Source: Cymbomonas tetramitiformis
Taxonomy: Eukaryota; Chlorophyta; Pyramimonadophyceae; Pyramimonadales; Pyramimonadaceae
Assembly: GCA_001247695.2 (NCBI GenBank)
Contig: LGRX02035283.1
Span: 1-64,000 of the forward strand
DNA length: 64,000 nucleotides
Direction of reading: 5' to 3'
Part shown: piece by piece, positions 55,913-64,000 of the stretch
Layout: every line of letters starts with the position of its first letter
How positions within the stretch are numbered: position 1 is the stretch's first letter
The notes under the pieces: model-generated
Told to the model about the DNA's origin: nothing
What the model saw: the letters and a program-made list of their open reading frames with translations, nothing else
Databases searched by the model: none
Made by a program: the position numbers and the translations under genes

Positions 55913-56733
55913 AAACGGTCATTTGAAATTATGACGTGCTCAGATGCAACGGGCCGCCGCGGGATCTCGAAATTCAGGGTTTTTGATGCACCGAATAATT
56001 TTTCCCGGTCGCAAAAATCACTTTTTTTCGCTCGGGGTCTTTCCAGACCTATTGGTATGCGTCTAAGGAAGCATACTGGTGGGTCTGTGTTGTTCAGTTG
56101 TTGTTAACTAACAAGAACTGACGCAAATCTAACATTTGCGTGTGATTTGGCTCGCTCAACCCTCCGAACGCTCAATCGAGCATCCGCTATACCCCGCTCG
56201 CTCGTGGGGTGTATCGGATGATGGCAACCGATGCGCAAGAGTCTCAGCATTCAAAAACTGTACCTACTTTATTAATGCAGTGAGCGAGGCGAAAGTTATC
56301 GTTGCGAATCCCTTTGCGAATCCCTTTTTTGCGTGAAAACACATATCCCGCAAGCGGGCAACTTGCGCCCGTTTGCGTGGATTTCTGAGAATGTGAAGAA
56401 TGCGTTAGCGGATCCTCAGATTGTTGGTACTAACAGTCTTGGTACTTGGTACTAACAGTCTGAGGAACATTACTCAATGCATGCGCATGCTTACTATCAT
56501 GGTTTTTTGTGCAATATACACGGTCAAACAGGCAGCGAGACTCCTTCCGCAAGTCAGAAGAAAAAAAGGAATGAACGCTTCCATAGCGAAGAAAAGGAGA
56601 ACGGGAAAATCGGAAACATCGAACGACTGCGATTCGCGATTTGCCATCGTGGACCATTTTTAACCCGTTCTCAATTTATAGCTCCGTTGCTAAAAATCGG
56701 CCTGTTTTCCGTCATAATTTCAAATGACCGTTT
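55913..56733. mobile_element. 821-bp TIR element with 4-bp TSD (GTAG)
   Basis: Perfect 23-bp inverted termini beginning AAACGGTCATTTGAAATTAT, flanked by GTAG (55909-55912 and 56734-56737). Internal ORFs are short and not recognised; non-autonomous. It interrupts the gag-like pseudogene. Confidence 0.88.
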
Positions 56734-56808
56734 GTAGGAGGGGTGGTGGCTGGTTTCTGGAAGACGCGACTCGAGCGAAGGAGCCCGTACTGTAGCGCCA
56801 TTCTCATT

Positions 56809-57341
56809 AGAGAGGTTCCGCAAGGCTGTGGAGAGTTAAGCGCGGAGAGTTATCGATGATGACAGTCATCGCGCGTAGCTCTCCGCGCTTAACTCTCTGC
56901 TCATTTCACGATTTGGCAAAATCGCTTCCGCAGTCATGAATGATGAACGACAAACGACAGACGACGAACGGCGAATTTGTGATTCTCGATTTCGGTGCTC
57001 GTTGAACGTCAATTTCTAATTGACGCTTCCTTGTTTTCTGGAGAAACAGTTCGTCGGCCACGCGGGAACGCAGGATCAAACGGAATTCTAGAACATTCCA
57101 GATCGATTACATCCAGCCAGTTTCCGATTAGGACGTCTACCTTAGCTCTTCGTCGTTCATCGGGCGGAGAGTTAAGAGAAGCTTACCAGTGGGGGCAGAG
57201 AGTTAAGAAATCGCGGAGAGTTAAGAGTTAAGAAGTATGAACGAGTTATGACGCATGACCATCGCGTTCAACAGAATCTATGACACGATATGCCCTTAAC
57301 TCTCCGCGCTTAACTCTCTGTCCACTTTGCGGAACCTCTCT
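56809..57341. mobile_element. 533-bp MITE with nested inverted repeats
   Basis: Ends AGAGAGGTTCCGCAA and its complement (57327-57341). The inverted homology extends inward through GAGAGTTAAGCGCGGAGAG. Additional copies of that segment in both orientations (56836, 56879, 57298) allow several alternative hairpins. Target duplication is ATT (3 bp) or TA (2 bp), depending on which base is assigned to the repeat. Removing it with an ATT duplication leaves an open frame across the site ending at 57450. Confidence 0.82.
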
Positions 57342-57800
57342 ATTACCGATCAGTAATGCTCGCTGGAAGTATTTGACTGAGACTGACGAGTATCGCGGAA
57401 TTCCATACACTGGTCGTCCGAAGACCGAAATCGACGCCTACGAACAGTGACGATTCGGTTGTAGGTGTTGTGGCCTGGACAGCAGAGGGGAAGCGGAAGC
57501 TGCGGTCACGCCGGGCATGGTGACGGGGCCAGGCGCAGTCGCGACAGGGACGATAAGAGGTAGTTATAGCTGCCACGTCAGACGTATATGCTCTGGACTG
57601 CGCCTCCGACACAGTTCAGAGCATATAGTCTGACGTGGCAGCTATAACTAGCTTGTCGCTCGCTCGTCTTCGACTGATCCTACGGTCGCACTGCTCGCTC
57701 AGACCCGAATGCTATTTCTTGCCAAGTCACTATCATAACTTTTGAGCTCTGTTTCCAAATCCTTGATACTGTTCGACATTTTGCTCTCTCCTCCCGAAAT
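57342..57800. repeat. Spacer with a 90-bp hairpin (57561-57650)
   Basis: Arms TAGTTATAGCTGCCACGTCA and onward to ATGCTCTG (57561-57599) pair with 57613-57650 with only about two bulges, around a 13-base loop. The fold resembles a small fold-back element or a small-RNA precursor. The rest of the spacer holds the end of the broken ORF (to 57450) and nothing else recognised. Confidence 0.75.
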
Positions 57801-58059
57801 GCTGAAATCTGTATAGGCAGCCCTGACCGGGAGTCCCGGTGCAGGCCCCTATGACAGATTCCTAGGTAGCCAACACTGGACCGTGACTGATCCGTAAGCC
57901 TGTGCTGTGACACACCGAGTGTCACAGGTAGCTAGACTCGAGACCGTTCCGACTCCGTGACCGTTCCGGGTATATCTAGCTTAGGGTTTATTTCTTATAA
58001 GAGTTTATCTATATCGGTTCACTGACTGTCTGATATCTTGAACCGGGATATTCCAGTAC
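57801..58059 (+). mobile_element. 260-bp interspersed element, copy B
   Basis: 259 bp, nearly identical to 36307-36566, flanked by GAAAT (57796-57800, 58060-58064). Differences cluster in the last 50 bp. Two independent perfect duplications prove mobility and fix the ends. Confidence 0.82.
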
Positions 58060-59040
58060 GAAATTTGGAAACGAAGCGACAGCATCGAGCATTTGGAAAC
58101 AGCATCGAGCAGCCCGCGGCAGCCCGCGACAGCCCGCGACAGCCGATTCAGTCGCGTTTTTTGCGCGGTTCGGCACGATTGTTCTCTTTTGGCGACCTTT
58201 CGTATGAATCGGCTCCCATAAGCTTCCCTCGTGCGAAGGTGGGATAAGTCGAATGGCGTTCCCGCGGTGGTAGGGGCGGGGTTGCGGAGGGAACACTATC
58301 CTTCCTACCTGACGCTTTTTGGCAGGGCCCTTACCATGTGCACCCACTATCGGGAAAGCCAATCAGAACATGCCAGCTCAAAGATGCCATTGCAATACGA
58401 CTTTTGTAAGTGCACAAATGGCAAATCACCATTGGTCGATGACGAGCGAGCGACAATGCCCATGGGCGCAGAGTCAGGACGCGGACGTGGTGATGGAGAG
58501 AAATGTGGTGAGCACAAAATTTCTGAGAGATAAACACAGTCATCAGTGACACAGCCGGAGCAACCTGCGCAAACGACACAAAGTGAGCACTTCAAATTTG
58601 TCGCACCGGTTATTTTATTTGTCGCACCGTGCGACAAACTGGAATTATACCGTGCGACAGAAATGAGCGTGGCGCTCATATCTGTCGCAGGTGCGACAGT
58701 CATGAGCGCCACGCTCATTTCTGTCGTGAAAATTCACAGAAAATTTTCAGATGCCCTGATTTACATGGACAGAAAACAGACAGGATAACAAATTATGAAA
58801 ATAGATCGGGCATAAATCTGATGACAGAAATATCTGATTGTGCAATTTTAAAGATAAAAAAGGGACAACATTCACAATACAAAGGAAAGCATGCAACAAT
58901 AACATATTCAGTGGCAAGCATATTCAGTGGCAAGCATATTCAGTGGCAAGCACCTTCGTGTTACAAATCAATAACATATTGTACAACAGCCAAGACTATT
59001 GCTACACGCAGTATCAGTTCACGGGTTAAGCTACGTCACA
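58060..59040. other. Non-coding spacer with palindrome and 16-bp tandem repeat
   Basis: Repeats of CAGCCCGCGA at about 58110-58142. A palindromic cluster at 58654-58726 pairs GACAGAAATGAGCGTGGCGC with ATGAGCGCCACGCTCATTTC. Three copies of CATATTCAGTGGCAAG lie at 58903-58950. The nested minus-strand ORFs show no motifs. No gene recognised. Confidence 0.5.
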
Positions 59041-59898
59041 CTACTTGCAAGCTTCTGCAGCCCGTTTTTTACTCATGGTCTTCGGCTTGTTATGGGGAAA
59101 GGCGCGTTCCATCATCCCAAAGATGTCAAGACAATCACGGAGGTGGTAAGCCGCCAAGATGTGCGGGCAACACTTGCAATACCAAAACCACTTGCAGGAA
59201 CATGCGTCTCCATTGACAGGATCGGTGGGATCGTCCACGTTGAATGTCAACTCCACGATGTCATCTGAGTACTTTCTCACCAAGTCCAAGCTGTGAAAAA
59301 AGTTGTGGGGATTCTCTCCGCGGATCAAGAGACGAAACTTGCTCACACGAAGCTCGGTCACAGCTTTACCGGTTGCGGTCAAGTTCATGTAAATGAAGTC
59401 GAACCCATGGATGCGAGAGGGATATAGGTAGAAGTTGCAAGGGTCATCCTCGGACTCCACAGACATAAGCTCACACGCAAGCTTCAAGAAAACAATCGGG
59501 TAGGTCGGAAGGGAGTGGGCGAATGTGTCTCTGTTTTTGAAGGCGCGGTTCCTCAACAACACAGGGACGGTTTTCTCCAACACAACGAGGTGGGTGGCGT
59601 GTCGATCGGCCAAACGGTGGTCCTCGCGATGCCCACGCTCGTCCGATTGCATGGAGGCCACGATACCCGGAATGGTGCTCGCACCGCGAAAGAACATGAT
59701 ATGCTCCCCATGAGTAAAGTTGCGGACCGCATTGACAAAGGCTTGGAGTCCGAGACCTTCCCACTCACGCTTGGCGATGTCCGCAATGAGCTTCCGCATC
59801 TCGAGGGTGAAGGCGTCCTCAAGAAGATGTCGGTCATTGATGATCTGTTCCTTCAACTCCGTAGGAACATGCCTGTTTACCAAACATATATACATAAG

Positions 59899-61628
59899 TG
59901 CCTATTCTACGAAGGGTGGGTATACCCACCGTAAGAGGTGCTTACGGTGGGTATACCCACCTGAAGGGTATCAATAATTACCGATGATTGGCTGCGAATC
60001 ACGGCATGTCACCAGTGACCAACTTGTTCTAGACACTCCCGTGAATCTCTATGGAGCCTCCACATGCGCCAGAAATGACTAGATAACGGGCCAAACGAAC
60101 CCAAATACCCAAACCCTAATATCATCGGAATGCACTGTGTATATAGTATATTTGGTGTGCATAGTTGGCTACTGCCCCGGGGTCCTTATCATAGGACCCA
60201 AATTGCGTTGGGTCCTTTCACAAGGACCACTTTTTCACGATTTTTTTGCATCTTCTTGAGATAAATTGAGGCAACCGCCAATAAGGTAGACTAATTATGA
60301 CCCAACCTAACTTATCCTATGGCTGCTTGGCATATATCCGATGTGGCGTGCGTCTATTGGTAGCATAACTGCTAGTAACCCTGAAATTTTCAACGTTGTA
60401 GTTTTTCAAATGTTTGAAAACGAGGTATGTAGCTCTTGATTTTTTCACAAACGGAATTTTGAAGCACACGGCGCCGACGCTATGCAATATTGGTGGCACA
60501 TACCATGGCCGATGATCGGTGGATGTTTGTGCCCGGTGGCATCCCATTTCACGCCGTTATAGGTGTCACAATCCACATATCCCGCCATTTCCTAGGCAAA
60601 TATTAGGAAATATATGGGCTAATTTTGGCATGGAACAATGTCGGAGATGTGACATTGACTGCGCACATGACGCCTGCAAGCTATCGCCGCATTGCAGTCT
60701 TCATATATACACACTAACGTAATTTTTAAGCCCTCTATATACCCAGAATGGACCATAACATGGTGCATATGCACAGTCATACAAGACGAAAGGCGACATT
60801 TTGGGCAGTCGATTTAGTGTAATTTTTAACTTGGGTCATTTTTGCTGCTTCAACCGATATTTTGAGGGTCAAGATGACCTCGGATGAAAGTTTTGACAAG
60901 ACACTGCAGAAAGAGCAGCTCGAGAACTTGATAACATGGGTCCTGCAATTTTCATAGCACCTTCGAGCAAGCAAATAAAAAATGGGTCCTTGTGAAAGGA
61001 CCCGCCATTTTAATTATTTTTGAGGGGAAACACATATCCAAAGTAACCGCCGCAACCAAGGACATAAATGCAATCACTATGCATTCTCACTTAAAAATAA
61101 ATTAATTGGGCTCATAAATACTCGACGAAAGCGGTCAAAATATGACTATATTCAATTATTATGCATGGTACGAGCATTATGCGTGGGTCCTTGTGATAGG
61201 ACCCAAGCTCGGGGCAGTAGCCATAGTACCTGATTTTGAATGTGCAAGTGTCGGAGGTCTGCGAGGTGGCAGCACATATTGTACCAAAAAGTACGTCGGT
61301 TATATACCAAAATCAAAGTACATATCGAAAAAATAAGTATATTGATGTTATACCAAGCTGCAGAAGTCTGCAAATAGAGTTGAATGGGTATACCCACCGT
61401 AAGCGAAGTTTTCTACCCACCGTTATTTCCCCAACTTCAAGGTTGTGTAATGTGCCCAAAACTTATCGGAGTCGTGTAAATTATTAAGTTTTCCGTCCTT
61501 TAATCAACCTCTTGGGTCACAGAAAATCCATATGTTTAACCCCCGCAACCTACTTGTGCGGTCGGTACGAGCTTGCAAAGTTTGGCGTTACGGTGGGTAT
61601 ACCCACCGTAATATTTTTAGAATAGGCA
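59899..61628. mobile_element. 1,730-bp TIR element, 4-bp TSD TAAG
   Basis: Ends TGCCTATTCTA and its complement, flanked by TAAG (59895-59898, 61629-61632). Just inside both ends lies the palindrome GGTGGGTATACCCACC; the left end has two copies facing each other around AGGTG. A partial copy is also at 61386. It contains the 60166-61223 element. No transposase. Confidence 0.85.
60166..61223. mobile_element. 1,058-bp TIR element, 4-bp TSD TAGT (nested)
   Basis: 14-bp inverted ends TGGCTACTGCCCCG, flanked by TAGT (60162-60165, 61224-61227). Subterminal palindrome GGGTCCTTATCATAGGACCC on the left, GGGTCCTTGTGATAGGACCC on the right. An internal segment (about 60840-60960) resembles 62610-62730 of the next element, including TTTTGACAAGACACTGCAGA. 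Nested in 59899-61628. Confidence 0.88.
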
Positions 61629-61667
61629 TAAGAGCAATAATAATCCGTAAAACATGTTGCAGGCGTG

Positions 61668-61776
61668 AAAACACTACGTCACAGAGGTGGAAAGATCACT
61701 CGGAGCTAAATAGCATAATGCCCACAGACTTTTTTATCCCGAGAAATCTTTCCCCAAAAAGACATATACAAAAGAG
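61668..61776. repeat. Direct repeat shared with 63105-63320
   Basis: Contains CACTACGTCACAGAGGTGGA, TAGCATAATGCCCACAGACT and ATCCCGAGAAATCTTTCCCC. The second copy at 63105 has the same order with an extra ~119 bp inserted between CGGAACTAA and ATAGCATAATG. The two copies flank the first recognised exon of the MULE transposase. Confidence 0.8.
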
Positions 61777-62338
61777 CAATAATAAACAGCAAACATGTTC
61801 AAGGAAAGGCTATCACTATCAAGTTTGGAATACACAGCGATTGGGTGGGTGGGTGGGTGGGGGGGGATACGTACAAGAGGACTTTCTCGAGGTACTTCCG
61901 ACGCACGTGTTCAACATCTCGGATGGACAATACCATGTCGAGGCCACCAGGTTTGTCGATCTGATTTGCAGCCGCCGTCAAAGCTCGCATGTTATCGCCA
62001 CAAACGATGGATATTGGGAGGTTGATGCCAAAAGCGACGTTGGCGTACTTGATCAGGGCGCGCAACCCGACCAAGTATGAAAAGATGGACTCGCTCTTAG
62101 CGATCACGTAGAGGAATAAGTAGAAAGACTGATGGGGACAATTTCTCTTGTCAGTGATGACCTTCCAAAGGTGGGGTTTCTCAAAGTTGACGCCATCGGT
62201 GCCCAAGTCGATGAGGATGTACTCGCCTTGCTGTTTTCCAAAGGAGACGTCGCCCTTGACAGTGAAGATGTTGTGATCCGCGTGGGAAGAATGCTCCCGT
62301 TGAATGTTCTCCCCCAATATTAAGTTGGTCATGGCAAT

Positions 62339-63011
62339 TGTCTATTACCCGCTGGTTGGGTGGGCCCAACTTAAGAGCCATTTAGGTTGGGTGCACCCAA
62401 CTTACCCTTTGGTGGGATTATTGGGAGTTGTCGGTACCGGATCCTGGTTTTTATTAGCTCAAAATGACGGGGAAGATGTCCTCTTTTACACACGCATCTA
62501 CACTATTGAGCGAATCAAACTTATCCGTGAGCAATTTTGGGGAGTATGCGAGGGGGTAGGGAAAATTGTGACATTTCCAAGTGATTTTGGGGTTTTACCT
62601 ACCCATGCTACTTCAACCGAGGTTTTGAGGGTCAAGATGAACTCGGATGAAACTTTTGACAAGACACTGCAGAAAGAGCAACTCGAGAACTTGACGACAC
62701 AGGTCTCCGAATTTTCAAAGGACCTTCGAGTGTCACGGGGAGTCCCTTATATTACCCGCGTTCTTAGGTATTGTGCACCCAACCTAAGAGAAATCCGGAA
62801 TATTTCATCACATACCCTATTGATACGGTCCCATTATACCCCGCAGATTGCGATCACAGAGGTGTGATGCATATCCATTGTTCAAAGGGAACATAGTAGG
62901 CCATGGCCTAGCCTTGCTTTGGCACTATAAGTCCGATATTCGAGGAGTTATTGACGTTTGAAAAAGGGTTCTTAGGTTGGGTGCACCCAACTTAGTGGTG
63001 GGTAATAGACA
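62339..63011. mobile_element. 673-bp TIR element, 4-bp TSD CAAT
   Basis: Ends TGTCTATTACCC and its complement, flanked by CAAT (62335-62338, 63012-63015). Subterminal palindromes GTTGGGTGGGCCCAACTT and AGGTTGGGTGCACCCAACTT on the left; TTAGGTTGGGTGCACCCAAC on the right. It disrupts the MULE transposase coding region. Confidence 0.88.
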
Positions 63012-63104
63012 CAATGGCAGGACCATAACGGTCGCACCTGTTAAAAATGAAATAAAGGGCAAGAGGCAAAATATATTAGTTTATCAAAAAACAAATCACA
63101 ATTG

Positions 63105-63320
63105 AAAAACACTACGTCACAGAGGTGGAAAGATCACTCGGAACTAACCCCCGGAAACTCTGCGCCCCGTTCCGGAGCTGACCAAAGCCCGACCAAGGCG
63201 GGGCTTCTGCCAAGTACAAGCATGCGTCTGACACGGCGAACCGAGGCGACATGGCTTACAGTACTTATAGCATAATGCCCACAGACTTTTTATCCCGAGA
63301 AATCTTTCCCCAAAAAGACA
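63105..63320. repeat. Second copy of the 61668 repeat with 119-bp insert
   Basis: Same sequence blocks as 61668-61776. The additional GC-rich piece (about 63148-63266) starts CCCCCGGAAACTCTGCGCCC and has no recognised identity. A 124-codon minus ORF that crosses this region is hydrophobic upstream but has no family motif. Confidence 0.75.
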
Positions 63321-63454
63321 ATACAAGGAAATAAACAAACATCTGAAGGCAAGAAGCATTACGTAGGACACCACGAATGGATAGGTGTTGTCAGAAGTAC
63401 TCGTGGCTCGAATAACATGGGCAATCATGGCAGCAGGTGCTAAAATCTGTATAG

Positions 63455-63640
63455 ATGTTGCAAGACATAATAGGCGGACCGGGTGTACCGTTCGTAGCTG
63501 ACGACAAAAGCTTCGCAACGGTCACGTTCCGACGCCCAGGCATCAAACTCAGAGCGCTCGGAGGGCATAGAGTGTTTTTCAACCCAAGCGTTCAAACCGG
63601 CAACGGTGTCGACTTCTGCAAAACAGCAGGATACAAAAAC
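63455..63640 (+). CDS. Weak candidate exon, unidentified
   Basis: An open + frame begins after TCTGTATAG (acceptor-like) and reaches a strong donor-like AAAC|GTAAGTAC. It starts MLQDIIGGPGVPFVADD and contains FRRPGIKLRALGGHRVFF. No family recognised. The frame continues into the transposon at 63733, so only the part before the donor might be real. It may equally be chance. Confidence 0.25.
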
Positions 63641-63732
63641 GTAAGTACTGAAGTAATAGATGATAGCAAACTAAAATGTGCGTATTGCACAACGTGCGGT
63701 CCACGAAAAAGTGACCGGATTACATTCGAAAA

Positions 63733-64000
63733 TGTCCATTACCCGGAGGTTGGGTGTGCCCAACTTAAGAGCCATTTAAGTTGGGTGCACCCAACTTACC
63801 CTTTGGTGGGATTATTGGGAGTTGTCGTTACCGGATTCTGGTTTTATTAGCTCAAAATGACGGGGAAGATGTCCTCTTTTACACACGCATCTACACTATT
63901 GAGTGAATCAAGCTTATCCGTGAGCAATTTTGGGAAGTATGCGAGGGGTAGGAAAAGTTGTAAAATTTCCAAGTGATTTTGGGGTTTTACCTACCCATGC
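63733..64000. mobile_element. Partial second copy of the 62339-type element
   Basis: Begins TGTCCATTACCCGGAGGTTG, with the same palindromes (GTTGGGTGTGCCCAACTT, AAGTTGGGTGCACCCAACTT), and follows the sequence of 62339-62612 closely to the window edge. The four bases before it are AAAA, the presumed target copy; the right end lies outside the window. Confidence 0.85.

Larger units (their letters stand above)
59041..62332 (-). pseudogene. Mutator-like (MULE) transposase, two exons, invaded
   Basis: Minus strand. The upstream part (62332 to about 61880) carries a MULE-type catalytic region: HSSHADHNIFTVKGD, then CGDNMRALTAAANQ and a DVEHVRRKY block. The downstream part (about 59873 to 59041) carries helical sequence and a SWIM zinc finger, CSCKWFWYCKCCPHILAAYH (CxC...CxH), near the C-terminus. 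A donor-like CTT|GTACGT near 61876 and an acceptor-like TAAACAG near 59873 suggest an intron. That intron is enlarged by a 1,730-bp insertion carrying a second, nested one. The upstream end is cut by another insertion at 62339. Excising it puts DRYGPAIAM in frame with TNLILGEN. The family excises and inserts Mutator-type elements by a DDE mechanism. Missing N-terminus and insertions make activity unlikely. Confidence 0.7.

Noticed and set aside
63144..63518. 124-codon hydrophobic minus ORF
   Set aside because: Crosses the direct repeat and its 119-bp insert. No family motif and no splice support.

Overview
This is nuclear DNA of a eukaryote with a large, repeat-rich genome. Evidence: spliceosomal introns, a three-exon host gene, Ty3/Gypsy chromovirus retrotransposons, Mutator-like DNA elements and satellite arrays. 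A green-lineage alga is the best guess. DNA-methyltransferase-bearing LTR elements are, to my knowledge, reported from charophyte algae and dinoflagellates, but the sequence alone does not fix the species. No bacterial-style operons, CRISPR arrays, rRNA or tRNA genes were recognised.

Layout. 1-9.7 kb: phase-compatible + strand exons of an unidentified multi-pass membrane protein, with minisatellites and small inverted-repeat elements in or between its introns. 12.5-14.6 kb (minus): a GOST-family (GPR107/LU7TM-like) seven-transmembrane gene whose three exons join in phase 0; this is the most secure host gene. 15.3-29.6 kb: the start of an older retroelement (element C: putative LTR plus gag-like ORF), split by chromovirus element 1 (15811-28505, TSD TTTAT), which is itself split by a non-autonomous Mutator-like element (24647-26511, 9-bp TSD). 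29.6-36 kb: minisatellites and two interleaved satellites with ~93-bp and ~128-bp units. 36.3-37 kb: a 260-bp interspersed element inside an inverted LTR-like copy of element C.

37.4-42.1 kb: the most unusual locus. It is the 3' part of a retroelement encoding, in order, a C5-cytosine DNA methyltransferase, a zinc-binding DDE integrase, a PHD finger and a second Rossmann-type methyltransferase-like domain, ending in a purine tract and an LTR. A second LTR of the same family at 54.4 kb is followed by decayed gag-like sequence. Between the two LTRs sits chromovirus element 2 (42465-54378, TSD TCTTC).

54.6-58.1 kb: decayed gag-like sequence broken by two inverted-repeat elements, a hairpin and a second copy of the 260-bp element. 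59.0-63.0 kb (minus): a Mutator-like transposase gene (catalytic part and SWIM finger) invaded by at least three elements of one apparent family: 4-bp TSDs, TIRs resembling TGnCTAyTnC, and strong subterminal palindromes. A fourth copy runs off the end of the window.

The two chromoviruses share one structure: LTR, TGG-starting primer site, ~3.28-kb leader, gag, then pol in the -1 frame ending in a chromodomain. Both carry a short GT-AG intron at the same position inside pol. The two introns differ in length by 8 bp, yet each restores the reading frame when removed. Both copies have frame-breaking damage in gag and/or pol, so neither is likely to be autonomous now.
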